This document shows positions 44,592-54,666 of a stretch of DNA of 64,000 bases, piece after piece. The position numbers and the translations under genes are program-made. Every line of letters starts with the position of its first letter. Positions within the stretch are counted from its first letter, which is position 1. The notes beneath the pieces were generated by a model. It saw nothing but the letters and a program-made list of their open reading frames with translations, searched no databases and was not told the DNA's origin. Origin of the DNA: Clostridioides difficile_A (lineage in GTDB: Bacteria > Bacillota > Clostridia > Peptostreptococcales > Peptostreptococcaceae). The stretch covers positions 1,488,001 to 1,552,000 of the forward strand of contig OX246690.1 in the NCBI GenBank assembly GCA_945909635.1. Reading direction: 5' to 3'.

Positions 44592-45296
44592 ATGTTAAAG
44601 TTATTAATAGTTGAGGATGATAGTACTATATCTTTTGGAATAAAGTATGCTTTAGAGCAAGAAGGATTTAGTGTAGATATAGCAAAGGACTTATTAAGTG
44701 GAAAAGAAATGATTTCTTCTAATGAATATAGCATGATACTTTTGGATGTGACATTACCAGATGGAACTGGTTATGAATTGTGTCAATATACAAGAAAATT
44801 CTCTCAAATTCCAATAATATTTTTGACTGCTTGTGATGAAGAAGTAAATATTGTAATGGGTCTTGATATGGGTGGAGATGATTATATAACAAAGCCTTTT
44901 AGAATTAGAGAACTAATATCTAGAATAAAAGCTGTTTTAAGAAGAAAAGGCAATACTTCAGAAGAAGCTAAAAAAATGCTTAAATTTGGGGAGTTAAATA
45001 TATATACATTAGAAGCTAGAGTATATAAAAATGAAAAAGAAATATTTCTGACATCAGTTGAATATAAACTTCTTCTAATTCTTATACAGAATAAAAATAC
45101 AGTTTTAAGTAGAACTCAAATATTGGAAAAACTTTGGGATGTAACATATGATTTTGTAAATGATAATACTCTAACTGTTTATATAAAAAGACTTAGAGAA
45201 AAAATAGGTGATGACTTATGTGAGCCAATATACATAGAAACTGTAAGAGGCCTTGGTTATAAATGGATAGGAAGTGAAAATAATGTTTCTATATAA
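44592..45296 (+). CDS. OmpR-family response regulator
   Basis: Start ATG 44592 follows AAAGGAAAT; the frame is open from 44571. The 234-residue protein has a receiver domain (MLKLLIVEDDSTIS; phosphoacceptor Asp in MILLDVTLPDG; Lys in DDYITKPF) and a winged-helix DNA-binding domain (TSVEYKLLLILIQN to YIETVRGLGYKW). The histidine kinase start overlaps its end by 14 bases. It heads a four-gene unit with an ABC transporter, an arrangement common for systems that sense and resist wall-active peptides. Confidence 0.93.
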   Translation: MLKLLIVEDDSTISFGIKYALEQEGFSVDIAKDLLSGKEMISSNEYSMILLDVTLPDGTGYELCQYTRKFSQIPIIFLTACDEEVNIVMGLDMGGDDYITKPFRIRELISRIKAVLRRKGNTSEEAKKMLKFGELNIYTLEARVYKNEKEIFLTSVEYKLLLILIQNKNTVLSRTQILEKLWDVTYDFVNDNTLTVYIKRLREKIGDDLCEPIYIETVRGLGYKWIGSENNVSI

Positions 45297-46533
45297 TCCA
45301 GAAGTGAAGAGGTTTTTTAGTAAGTATATTGTTTTGATGTTTGTTGCTATTACTATATCTATTGGGTTTAGTATAATCAATATGAATATAACTAAAGGTA
45401 TGATTGTAAAAAACAATCAAGCTATAATAGGAACACTGTCTAGTAAATATCCAAATTTAGAAAGAGAGATAGTAGATATAATAACTCAAGGAAAGTCTAT
45501 AAGAAATATAGACTATGGAGAGAAAATATTAAGTAAGTATAATTATGATAAATCTATTAAAATAAACACTGAGCCTATAATTTCTAAATTAGTTTTAGAT
45601 ACGATAAAAATAAATATAATCTTGGTATGTATAATATTTATTTTAATATTTATATTGGTTGTTAGCTATTTTAAAGTAATGTACAATGATTTATCAGATA
45701 TGACTAAGTATGTTTACTATAGTTCAGAAGGAAAACCATTTGATATGAAAAATAAAAATCAAGAAGGTCAGGTAGGTCTTTTAAAAACTGAACTATTGAA
45801 GATGACGACAATTCTTAATGAAAAGGTTGAACTTTTAAAATCAGAAAAAATATTTTTAAATAATACAATCTCTGATATATCACATCAATTAAAAACTCCT
45901 ATGACTTCTTTAATAATGTTGAATGACTTGTTATATAATGATATACCATGCGAAGTAAAAATTGATTTTTTGGATAAGATAAAGAATCAACTAAATAGAA
46001 TGGACTGGTTGATTAAAAGTATGCTTAAACTATCAAAAGTAGAAGCAAAAGTGATAAAGTTTAAAAAAGATAAGATAAAATTTAGTGAACTTATACATAG
46101 AGCAATACAACCAATGAAAATACCTATGGAAATTAAAAATCAAAAATTAACTATAGAAGGAAATGATAATGTATCTTATATTGGTGATATTGATTGGTCT
46201 GTGGAAGCATTAGTGAATATAATTAAAAATTGTATAGAGCATACTCCTGAATTTGGAAATATAAGTATGACATATAAAGAAAATCCATTATTTTCTGAAC
46301 TAATAATAAAAGATGATGGTGAGGGAATAGATAAAAAAGATATACCACATATATTTAAACGATTTTATAGAGGAAAGAGTAGTTCAAAAGAAGATAGTGT
46401 AGGTATAGGTCTTGCAATGTCAAAATCCATAATAGAAAGCCAAAATGGAGATATCTATGTAAATAGTGAAAAAGGAAAAGGAACAGAATTCCATATAATA
46501 TTTCATAAAATGTATGCTGATAATAGTGACTAA
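45283..46533 (+). CDS. Sensor histidine kinase
   Basis: Start ATG 45283 is six to eight bases after GGAAGTGA; GTG 45274 is within that site. The 416-residue kinase has two membrane helices (~12-32 and ~110-130) with a short external segment of ~75 residues. The phospho-acceptor box is DISHQLKTPMTSL, and the ATPase part shows NIIKNCIEHTP, DDGEGI and VGIGLAMSKSI. It should phosphorylate the preceding response regulator. The external domain is larger than the tiny loop of BceS-type kinases, so it may sense its own ligand. Confidence 0.9.
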   Translation: MFLYNPEVKRFFSKYIVLMFVAITISIGFSIINMNITKGMIVKNNQAIIGTLSSKYPNLEREIVDIITQGKSIRNIDYGEKILSKYNYDKSIKINTEPIISKLVLDTIKINIILVCIIFILIFILVVSYFKVMYNDLSDMTKYVYYSSEGKPFDMKNKNQEGQVGLLKTELLKMTTILNEKVELLKSEKIFLNNTISDISHQLKTPMTSLIMLNDLLYNDIPCEVKIDFLDKIKNQLNRMDWLIKSMLKLSKVEAKVIKFKKDKIKFSELIHRAIQPMKIPMEIKNQKLTIEGNDNVSYIGDIDWSVEALVNIIKNCIEHTPEFGNISMTYKENPLFSELIIKDDGEGIDKKDIPHIFKRFYRGKSSSKEDSVGIGLAMSKSIIESQNGDIYVNSEKGKGTEFHIIFHKMYADNSD

Positions 46534-46612
46534 TCTGTAATATTTAATTCACTTTATAGTAATAGCTAAAGTCTAATATATGAAGTATAGAATATAAATA
46601 TTGGAGGTAGCC

Positions 46613-47290
46613 ATGGAAATTTTAAGAGTAGAAAATCTAACTAAAAGTTATGGTAAAAATGAAACAAAAGTTGATGCTATAAAAAATGTAAACTTATCAA
46701 TTGAAAAAGGTGAGTTTATAGCGATAACAGGTCCAAGTGGAAGTGGTAAAAGTACATTATTGCATTTGCTAGGAGGTGTTGATAGACCTACTAGTGGTAA
46801 GGTTTATATAAATGATGTGGATATCTATAATTTGAAAATTAAAGATTTAGCAATATTTAGAAGAAGAAATATAGGTCTTATATATCAATTTTATAACTTA
46901 ATTCCAGTCTTAACTGTAAAGGAAAACATATTGCTTCCAGCAGAACTTGACAATAGAGATATTGACAAAGAATATTTAAATGATTTGATGAAAACATTAG
47001 GTCTAAACGATAGAGAAAAACATCTTCCAAACCAGTTATCAGGGGGTCAACAACAAAGGACTTCTATAGGACGTGCTTTGATTAATAGACCTTCTATAGT
47101 GTTGGCAGATGAACCAACAGGTAATTTAGATAGTAAAAATTCAAAAGAAATACTAGGATTATTAAAACTGTCAGTAAAGAAATACAATCAGACTCTAATA
47201 ATGATAACTCATGATAAAGACATAGCACTTCAGGCTGATAGAATTATAGGTATAGAAGATGGAATTATAAAAAGTGATGAGGTGATGTAG
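46613..47290 (+). CDS. ABC transporter ATP-binding protein (MacB/LolD type)
   Basis: Start ATG 46613 is five bases after GGAGG; the frame is open from a TTG at 46601. The 225-residue ATPase has Walker A GPSGSGKST, signature LSGGQQQR, Walker B IVLADEPTGNLD and the switch His in MITHDKD. The D-loop and signature are of the lipoprotein/peptide export group. It abuts the permease gene with no gap. Confidence 0.94.
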   Translation: MEILRVENLTKSYGKNETKVDAIKNVNLSIEKGEFIAITGPSGSGKSTLLHLLGGVDRPTSGKVYINDVDIYNLKIKDLAIFRRRNIGLIYQFYNLIPVLTVKENILLPAELDNRDIDKEYLNDLMKTLGLNDREKHLPNQLSGGQQQRTSIGRALINRPSIVLADEPTGNLDSKNSKEILGLLKLSVKKYNQTLIMITHDKDIALQADRIIGIEDGIIKSDEVM

Positions 47291-49852
47291 ATGAATTTAT
47301 ATACATCACTAACTATTAGATATTTAAAACAAAATAAAAGAAGAACTATTGTAACTATAATTGGGATAATACTTTCAACAGCTTTAATCTGTGGTATAGG
47401 AAATATATTTGAAAGTTTCATGGATTATCAAGTAAGAGAAACTATAAAAAATGATGGAAGTTTTCATGTTACATTCCATGATGTAAACAAAAAGAATATG
47501 GAATATGTAACAAAATCAGCTGAAATAGAAAAACATGCATTTACTAAGCAAATTGGATATTCTAAATTGGAAAATAGTGAGAATGGTATATTAAGTATAA
47601 AACAGTATGATAAAAATGCCATGGAGGGATATCAAATTTCTATAAAAGAAGGTAGATTGCCATCTAAAGAAGGAGAAATTGTTCTAAGTGAAAATGTTAT
47701 TAATCTTATGGATGATAAATTAAAAATAGGAGACGAAATAACCTTAAAAGTAGGAGACATGTTTGACTCAAATAAGAAAAAGATTGATAACATGGTATTT
47801 CATGAAGGTGATTATATAGCAAATGAAAAGGATAGCACTTTTAAACTGGTTGGTATAATTAAAAAGCCCGGGTTTGAGCTTTATGATGAGATTACAACTG
47901 CTATAACTTACTTTAATCCTATGATTGATTATAAAGGAGCAATGAACATCTCAGTAACAGTAAAAAATCCTAAAGATGTGTATAAAATAAGTAAAAAAAT
48001 AAGCAAAAACATATATCCAAATAAAGATGAAGAATCAATTTCTGATATGGTAAAATACAATGAACATTTATTGAGATTACAAGGCGCCAGTAAATATGAG
48101 AATATAAATAGTTCTGTAAAATCTATAATTGCATTAGTAACTATATTAGTAATTATATGCACGATTGCTACAGTTTATAATTCTTTTAGTATTTCTATAA
48201 CTGAACGAAAAAAACAGTTTGGCATATTAAATTCTATAGGTGCTACATCTAGCCAAATTAAAAGGTTAGTCTTTATAGAAGGTATTATAATTAGTTTAAT
48301 TGGAATACCAATAGGACTAATATCTGGAACAATAGCTATAGACTTATTATTTAAAACTATAAATAAGTATTTTACAGAATCGATTGTTACACAGATGAGT
48401 TTACAAATAGTGTATAACCCAATAATAATTATTGTTAGTATAATAATAGTTTTATTTACAATATTTATATCAATTCTATTACCTGCAATAGCAGCTTCTA
48501 ATGTTTCTCCACTTGATATAATTAAGAACAGTGGAGAGTATAAAGTGAGAAAAGTTAAAGATTCAAAGCTTATTAAAATTATTTTTAAGACTGAAGGAGT
48601 ACTTGCATATAAAAATATGAAAAGAAATAGAAAAAAATTCATAGTGACTCTTTTTTCTTTAATGATAAGTATAATAATATTTATATCTTTTAGTGGATTT
48701 ACATTGCTTTTGTTAAGAGGTGAGGAAATTAGAAGTTCTCAAAGAAACTATGATTTGTATCTAACTGCAAAGGGTACAGCTAGACCTATTGATGATGTCA
48801 TAAGTAAACTACAGGATATTCCTGAAATAAAGAACTTTGAATTCGCAACAGGTCAATCTATGTCTATAAAAGTAAGTGAAAATAAAATAAATAAATCCAA
48901 GGAGGATTTAATTAAGGAGTATTATCAACAACATAAGAGTGGAGATAGTTATGAATACGACTTTAGCAATAATGAATTAAATTTTCCAGGAGAGTTTGCA
49001 ATAAAAAATAAAACAAATAATTTAGTAAAAGGTTCTTTTGATAAGGAAAAAGCAATTAAAGAAAATGGTGTGATACTAGTTAGAAAAAGCTACTTTGAAT
49101 CTAGAGGTAAGAAAGGGATAGTGGAGTTAACTAATTACAAAGTTGGAGATACACTAAATTGTGAATATCTTGATGACAATGGTTCAAGTAAAAAAATGAA
49201 GATTAAAATTCTTGCGATAACTGATGAAGAACGTTTAGGAATGGGATATCAAAATATGGGCTTGCAATTTATAACTTATGATGAAGTTGCTAAAAATTTA
49301 GGTCTAAAATTAAATAAAAGTCTTATATTTATCGACTTAGGAGGAGATATTCAGACTAAGAAGAAAATAGAATCTTTAGCTGATAAAAATAATTTTAACC
49401 TCCATGATGAAAGTGTAGGAGGAGAAGAAGAAAAACAAAATCTAAAAGTTGTCAAAATATTTGTATACGGTTTTATAGTAGTGATATCTCTAGTAAGTGT
49501 TACAAATATACTAAATACAGTAAGTACAAGTATAAATCTAAGAAAAAGAGAGCTTGCTATAATACAATCTATAGGAGTTACCTCTAATGGATTTAGAAAA
49601 ATGATATATTTAGAAAGTTTTATTTATGGTATACTGTCTTTAATATTTGGGATACCAATTGGTATTGGAATGACTCTAGTTATGAATAAACTTATTTCAG
49701 GTGTAATTGAGTTTTCCCCTGTCATACCATGGGCAGCAATAGCTATATGTATAGTAAGTGTTTTTATAATAACTTTTATAGCAGCTTATATACCAATGAG
49801 TAAATTAAACAAAGAAAATATAATAGATAATATAAGAAGAGAAAGTATCTAA
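47291..49852 (+). CDS. FtsX-type ABC transporter permease
   Basis: An 853-residue permease. One helix at ~18-40 is followed by a large external domain (~40-270) and three helices (~270-410), forming a first FtsX unit; a second unit repeats the plan with a helix at ~455-475, an external domain (~480-725) and three helices up to ~840. This two-unit, eight-helix design matches MacB-like or YknZ-related mechanotransmission transporters, not the ten-helix BceB. With the adjacent ATPase and two-component system it probably serves envelope stress or antimicrobial peptide response. The substrate is unknown. Confidence 0.88.
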   Translation: MNLYTSLTIRYLKQNKRRTIVTIIGIILSTALICGIGNIFESFMDYQVRETIKNDGSFHVTFHDVNKKNMEYVTKSAEIEKHAFTKQIGYSKLENSENGILSIKQYDKNAMEGYQISIKEGRLPSKEGEIVLSENVINLMDDKLKIGDEITLKVGDMFDSNKKKIDNMVFHEGDYIANEKDSTFKLVGIIKKPGFELYDEITTAITYFNPMIDYKGAMNISVTVKNPKDVYKISKKISKNIYPNKDEESISDMVKYNEHLLRLQGASKYENINSSVKSIIALVTILVIICTIATVYNSFSISITERKKQFGILNSIGATSSQIKRLVFIEGIIISLIGIPIGLISGTIAIDLLFKTINKYFTESIVTQMSLQIVYNPIIIIVSIIIVLFTIFISILLPAIAASNVSPLDIIKNSGEYKVRKVKDSKLIKIIFKTEGVLAYKNMKRNRKKFIVTLFSLMISIIIFISFSGFTLLLLRGEEIRSSQRNYDLYLTAKGTARPIDDVISKLQDIPEIKNFEFATGQSMSIKVSENKINKSKEDLIKEYYQQHKSGDSYEYDFSNNELNFPGEFAIKNKTNNLVKGSFDKEKAIKENGVILVRKSYFESRGKKGIVELTNYKVGDTLNCEYLDDNGSSKKMKIKILAITDEERLGMGYQNMGLQFITYDEVAKNLGLKLNKSLIFIDLGGDIQTKKKIESLADKNNFNLHDESVGGEEEKQNLKVVKIFVYGFIVVISLVSVTNILNTVSTSINLRKRELAIIQSIGVTSNGFRKMIYLESFIYGILSLIFGIPIGIGMTLVMNKLISGVIEFSPVIPWAAIAICIVSVFIITFIAAYIPMSKLNKENIIDNIRRESI

Positions 49853-49888
49853 GTATAAAAGTAATTTTTAAATATATAAAATATTATT

Positions 49889-49945
49889 AAAATCGTTTAA
49901 TTTGTATAAACTATTATTATACAAATTGAACGATTTTTTATTTAT
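49889..49945 (+). terminator. Hairpin terminator after ABC permease
   Basis: AAAATCGTT(T)AATTTGTATAA from 49889 pairs with the arm ending near 49937 at 20 of 21 positions, followed by six T. Confidence 0.8.
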
Positions 49946-50094
49946 ATAAGAAATCTAATAAATAAATTACTAGAGGTATTTAACTATTTAGAAAGAATTG
50001 GTATTATATAAGGTAAGGGGTTAGATAAAGTATTTATAAATAAGTATAAATATTTGATTTTATTGGAAAACAAAAGAAAAAGAAGGTGATTACT

Positions 50095-51360
50095 ATTTCT
50101 CATATAACTGCGAAGAACATGTATAAAAGTTTAGAGGAAAGAATAAACAAGTTTCCACAAGGGGCTCCACCATCAGATACATTATACAAAATACTAAATG
50201 TATTATATACAGAACAAGAAGCAAAATTAGTAGCTCAGCTTCCAATAAAGCCTTTTAGAGTAAAAACAGCAGCTAAAATCTGGAGTGTAAGTGAAAGTGA
50301 AGCATATAGAGTATTAGATAAACTTGCAAGTAAGGCTCTGATACTAGATATAGAAGATAATAAAGGGAAAAAATATATAATGCCTCCTCCAATGGCTGGC
50401 TTTTTTGAGTTTGCTATGATGAGAACAAGACATGATATAGACCAAAAACTTTTAGCAGAACTTTACTATCAATATATGAATGTAGAGGAAGATTTTATTA
50501 AAGACTTATTTTATTCAACAGAAACAAAGCTTGGAAGAGTGTATGTTCAAGAGGAAGTTTTGACTAATGATAATGAAGTTAGTATTTTAGATTACGAAAG
50601 AGCTACTCATATAATCGATGAATCGACTCATATAGGTGTAAGTATGTGTTACTGTAGACATAGAATGCAACATGTTGGCAAAGCTTGTGATGCTCCTATG
50701 GATATATGTATGACATTTGACAATGTAGCAAATTCTTTAATAAATAATAAGTTTGCAAGACGTGTAGATAAAGTAGAATGTAAAGAGTTACTTCATCAAG
50801 CATATGAGCATAACTTAGTTCAATGTGGAGAAAATGTTAGAAAAGGAGTTACATTTATATGTAATTGCTGTGGCTGTTGTTGTGAGGCATTAGTAGCAGC
50901 TAAAAGATTTGGAAATCTTCATCCAGTACAGACAACTAGTTTTATACCAAATATAAACCATGAAAGTTGTGTAAAATGTGGAAAGTGTATAACTGCATGT
51001 CCTATAGATGCAATAAGCAAGGTCAAGGAAAATTATAAAGAATATATAAAAATTGATGAGGATAGATGTCTAGGTTGTGGAGTTTGTGTTAGAAATTGCC
51101 ATAAAAATAGTATTATGTTATTAAAGAGAGATGAAAAGATAATAACTCCAGCAAACTCAGTACATAGAGCAGTTCTAATGGCAATTGAAAAAGGGCAATT
51201 ACAAAATCTAATTTTTGATAATAATGCCTTAGCTAGTCATAGAGCTATGGGAGCTATACTATCAGCCATCTTAAAACTTGAACCAGCTAAAAAGATTTTA
51301 GCTAGTAAGCAATTAAAGTCAGTGTATTTAGATAAACTATTGAGTATGAATGATAAATAG
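50095..51360 (+). CDS. 4Fe-4S ferredoxin-type protein with N-terminal winged-helix-like region
   Basis: Roughly 421 residues. The ribosome site AGAAGGTGAT (50081-50090) overlaps GTG 50086; the in-frame ATT at 50095 is better spaced, and ATG 50119 lacks a site, so the start is unsettled. Residues ~20-110 have a helical, possibly winged-helix shape; ~185-270 contain a Cys-rich part (SMCYCRHRM, CNCCGCCCEA); ~285-345 hold two 4Fe-4S ferredoxin motifs (CVKCGKCITACP and CLGCGVCVRNC). It is likely an electron-transfer or Fe-S redox protein of unknown partner. A perfect palindrome terminator follows. Confidence 0.82.
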   Translation: MSHITAKNMYKSLEERINKFPQGAPPSDTLYKILNVLYTEQEAKLVAQLPIKPFRVKTAAKIWSVSESEAYRVLDKLASKALILDIEDNKGKKYIMPPPMAGFFEFAMMRTRHDIDQKLLAELYYQYMNVEEDFIKDLFYSTETKLGRVYVQEEVLTNDNEVSILDYERATHIIDESTHIGVSMCYCRHRMQHVGKACDAPMDICMTFDNVANSLINNKFARRVDKVECKELLHQAYEHNLVQCGENVRKGVTFICNCCGCCCEALVAAKRFGNLHPVQTTSFIPNINHESCVKCGKCITACPIDAISKVKENYKEYIKIDEDRCLGCGVCVRNCHKNSIMLLKRDEKIITPANSVHRAVLMAIEKGQLQNLIFDNNALASHRAMGAILSAILKLEPAKKILASKQLKSVYLDKLLSMNDK

Positions 51361-51363
51361 ATA

Positions 51364-51409
51364 AAAAAGGGCTATATTTAAGTAATATTACTTAAATATA
51401 GCCCTTTTT
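51364..51409. terminator. Perfect 46-base palindromic bidirectional terminator
   Basis: Bases 51364-51409 form an uninterrupted palindrome, with two 23-base arms (AAAAAGGGC outer part, AT centre). It is flanked by A and T runs and lies between the Fe-S gene and cwp20. Confidence 0.85.
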
Positions 51410-51415
51410 AACATG

Positions 51416-54400
51416 TTAAGCTATTTCTTTGATTTGTTTAAATGAATTCTCATTTCCATTTCCACCAATTTGTGTTACAGATTTAAATCTCATAGTTTTA
51501 AATAGTTCTTTTTGATTATAATCTAATAAATTTCCTACTAATATTACAGGAGACTTAGTTTTTCCAGCTAAAACTCCAACAGATAATCCATCTATTAAAT
51601 CATCTTGTTTATTGATTCCGTTTTTTGCAACGTATAAGTTGTCTATCTTAGAATCTTTATAAAATTCTTTTATTACTTTTGCATTAGTTTCATTTCTAGT
51701 GCTACCTGATATTCTTTGTGGATTTTGAAGTTTACTTTCTATATTTTTAGAAACTGTGTATTCTCCACCAATTACATAAGACTTCTCAATTTTTTTGTTT
51801 TTAAACAAGTTGTTTATTTCATCTATATTACTGTTTTCATTAGTAAGTATTATAGGCATATCATTTTGAGCTGATACAGCTCCAATGCTTACTGCATCGG
51901 CTAATCCTTTTTCACCATTAACTACTGAAATCTTTGATATGTTACTAATATTATTCAATTCTTTAGCAATGTTCATAGAAGTTTGATATCTATCATTTCC
52001 TGAAATTCTAGATACAGAAATATTATTTGATTTTATAGTATCTAATGATTTTTCATTTACAGAAGCTTCTCCACCAACTACGTACACATTTTTTACTTTT
52101 AATCTTTTCAATTCAGTCAAAGTTTTTTCATTTATTTGAGAGCTTCCAGTTAATAATATAGGAGCATTTTTCTTATATGCAAGTGGTGTTGCAGCTAAAG
52201 CATCTGCAATTGCTGAGTCATTTATTAAAACTGCATTTTCAGCATTTTCCCAACCTGCTTGACTTATTTTAATAGAAGTTTCATATCTATCAGTTCCTGT
52301 AAGTGTACTTGCATTTACTTCATCTTGGTACGCAACTTCAAATTTAGCATTTGGACTTCCTGAGAAAACAATTACGCCTCCTTTTGGCAATCTAACTCTA
52401 TTATTTTTTGTAACTAAAGAATAGTTTACAGGAACTCCTTTATCATCATAAACAGCAAAAGACGAATTTTGAGGAAGATTAACTTCTATTTTTTTATTTG
52501 CTATATCGTCACCAATTTTATACCATTTTGCATAACCATTAGATGCTAACTCACATGTAAAAGATTTTTCTGATGGTAAATTAGTTATAGAATCTTCACT
52601 AACATATGTCTGTGTGGCAAAAGTTAAATACTCTGTACCATTTTCTTTATGAAGTTTAATATCAGCTAAGTCACGTCCCATCACACCAGGTATTTCTATA
52701 AAAGCATTTGAGTTATTTTCATCTGCTATTTTAGTATTAGCTATATAACCAGGAGTTCCGTCAGAAAGACCAAGAACTGCTTTTACAGAACCAAACATAT
52801 AGTGTTGAGAAGTATATTTTTCATCTACTATATAGTAGCCTTTATCATTCCTTTTTTTCCATGCTTCTTTTACGCTATCTGATATATCATTATTATCTAC
52901 TCTTTGAGCTACATAATACAAACTTGCCGTTTGACCTAATCCAGGGACATCATCGTAAGAGCTCATATTTAAATATGTAATATTATTTTTTTCTTTTACA
53001 AATTTTAAGCAACTATTACCCTTTTCAGATACAAATCTATCTTGACCTATGTATACATACTTATCTTCAGGTCCATTTTCTAGATAAGGAGAAGACACTG
53101 TTAAAGTACCATTATCATTAACATCAATTTTTATCATATTTGAAGAAGCGTAAAGACCACTGTTTTCTTTTAAATAACTTGGCATTTTAACTTGTTGTGG
53201 TTTACTGAATGTTTTATCAGGTTTTATTTCTTTAATTTTACCTTTTTCTTTTAGAGCAGATAGTAAAAGTTCTTGTCCAATTATTTCATTAAGTTGACTA
53301 CTTCCACCAGAAGAAACAACTGCAACTGCCATATTTTCATCTGGAAGCACTATAAGATTACTGTGGAATAGTAAAGAGTCTCCACCTTTTGTAAGAGCCT
53401 TTAAGTTATATTGATTAAATGGATAAGTGTTTACACAATCCCATCCTAAGCCATATCCAAGTATAGAATCTTCTCCCTCAGGCCATAGACCGTTTAAATA
53501 TTCTTTATTTTCCATAGCTTTTATTGAAGAAGGTGAAAGAATACCATTTGAATTTTTCATAAATGTTTGTGCAAATGTACATAGATTTTCTGCACTTGAA
53601 TATAAACCACCAGCACCTATAGTATTAAAATTATCTTGTGGTACAGCATCTTCAAAATAAGGTACATAGGCTTTTGCAAGTCTTGAGCTGTCAAAACTAT
53701 CTTCTGGAGTTTTTGTATTTTGTAAATTAAGTGGACTGCTTATGTACTTGTCAATAAAATTAGTAAATGGCATACCAGATACTTTTTCCACTAAAATTTC
53801 AGCTAAAGTAAATCCATCATTACAATAAACAGAAAAAGCTCCTGGTTTAGCTTTTAATCTTTGTTTCTTTAATTCTTCTAGGAAACTATCGTGACCATAA
53901 GAATCATTGTCTCCCAATAAAAGCGCATTTTTTAAAGAACTTCCCATTAATCCTGATGAGTGGTTTAATAACATTCTTGGAGTGATTTCCTTGTATCTCT
54001 CATCAGCCATTTTAAACTCAGGTATATAATTTACAACAGGAGTATCTAATTTTACTTTTCCCTCTTCTACTAACTTCATAACAGCAGTAGTAGTAAATAT
54101 TTTACTGATAGATGCAATATTATACATATTATCCTTAGTTAAATTTTTATTATCTTGTCTACTGTAGACTCCACCATTACCAGAAATCTCAATTTTACCA
54201 TTATCAATCAAAGCATATTGAGCATTTTCAATTCCATACTTAGATAATAAAGTTTTAATTTTCTCTTTAGCAAGAGCTTTAGTTTTTGGATAAGATTCTG
54301 AGTTTTTGCTATAATCATTTAGCTTTATGTCAGAACTTTGATATTTCTCCGAGTTATCTTTTATATTACTATCAGCAAAAGTAATATTTGGAGCAGCAGT

Positions 54401-54460
54401 AAATAACATACTCAATACTAATGTACTAGATAATAATTTAGAGAGCCTTTGCTTAAACAT
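51416..54460 (-). CDS. cwp20: Cell wall protein Cwp20: beta-lactamase-like domain plus three CWB2 repeats
   Basis: A 1014-residue secreted protein. Signal peptide at ~1-29 (LLSSTLVLSMLFTAAPNITFADS). A serine beta-lactamase/PBP4-like domain (~70-400) has the S-x-x-K motif SISK and the Y-x-N motif YCN; a KGG triad lies at LTKGGDS. The middle ~400-720 is beta-rich and not recognised. The C-terminal ~290 residues are three CWB2 domains (TLTGTDRYETS, RISGNDRYQTS, RISGSTRNETN), which anchor C. difficile wall proteins to the PSII polymer. It may act on peptidoglycan stems or other amides; resistance function is not shown. A perfect palindrome ends the gene. Confidence 0.93.
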   Translation of the reverse strand: MFKQRLSKLLSSTLVLSMLFTAAPNITFADSNIKDNSEKYQSSDIKLNDYSKNSESYPKTKALAKEKIKTLLSKYGIENAQYALIDNGKIEISGNGGVYSRQDNKNLTKDNMYNIASISKIFTTTAVMKLVEEGKVKLDTPVVNYIPEFKMADERYKEITPRMLLNHSSGLMGSSLKNALLLGDNDSYGHDSFLEELKKQRLKAKPGAFSVYCNDGFTLAEILVEKVSGMPFTNFIDKYISSPLNLQNTKTPEDSFDSSRLAKAYVPYFEDAVPQDNFNTIGAGGLYSSAENLCTFAQTFMKNSNGILSPSSIKAMENKEYLNGLWPEGEDSILGYGLGWDCVNTYPFNQYNLKALTKGGDSLLFHSNLIVLPDENMAVAVVSSGGSSQLNEIIGQELLLSALKEKGKIKEIKPDKTFSKPQQVKMPSYLKENSGLYASSNMIKIDVNDNGTLTVSSPYLENGPEDKYVYIGQDRFVSEKGNSCLKFVKEKNNITYLNMSSYDDVPGLGQTASLYYVAQRVDNNDISDSVKEAWKKRNDKGYYIVDEKYTSQHYMFGSVKAVLGLSDGTPGYIANTKIADENNSNAFIEIPGVMGRDLADIKLHKENGTEYLTFATQTYVSEDSITNLPSEKSFTCELASNGYAKWYKIGDDIANKKIEVNLPQNSSFAVYDDKGVPVNYSLVTKNNRVRLPKGGVIVFSGSPNAKFEVAYQDEVNASTLTGTDRYETSIKISQAGWENAENAVLINDSAIADALAATPLAYKKNAPILLTGSSQINEKTLTELKRLKVKNVYVVGGEASVNEKSLDTIKSNNISVSRISGNDRYQTSMNIAKELNNISNISKISVVNGEKGLADAVSIGAVSAQNDMPIILTNENSNIDEINNLFKNKKIEKSYVIGGEYTVSKNIESKLQNPQRISGSTRNETNAKVIKEFYKDSKIDNLYVAKNGINKQDDLIDGLSVGVLAGKTKSPVILVGNLLDYNQKELFKTMRFKSVTQIGGNGNENSFKQIKEIA

Positions 54461-54666
54461 ATTACACTACCTCTTTTCCCTTTTAATAATTTATAATTAG
54501 CATAACATTCTTAATTATTTAAATCAACAGATTATTATTAATAAAAAATTTTTAATAAGTATACCTTTTTGTATAGCTGAGAAAAATAAAAAAGAATATT
54601 TGTTGCTGTATGAAGAATAAAGGGTATAAGTAACATATACAAATAAAATGGAGGAATCTTAGACAT

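Noticed and set aside
53427..53660. 77-residue plus-strand frame inside cwp20
   Set aside because: Antisense shadow of the beta-lactamase domain without a ribosome site.
54602..54627. Possible sigma-B promoter (GGGTAT) before the rhodanese gene
   Set aside because: The -35 match at 12-14 bases upstream is only three of six (GTTGCT), so it was not listed as a feature.
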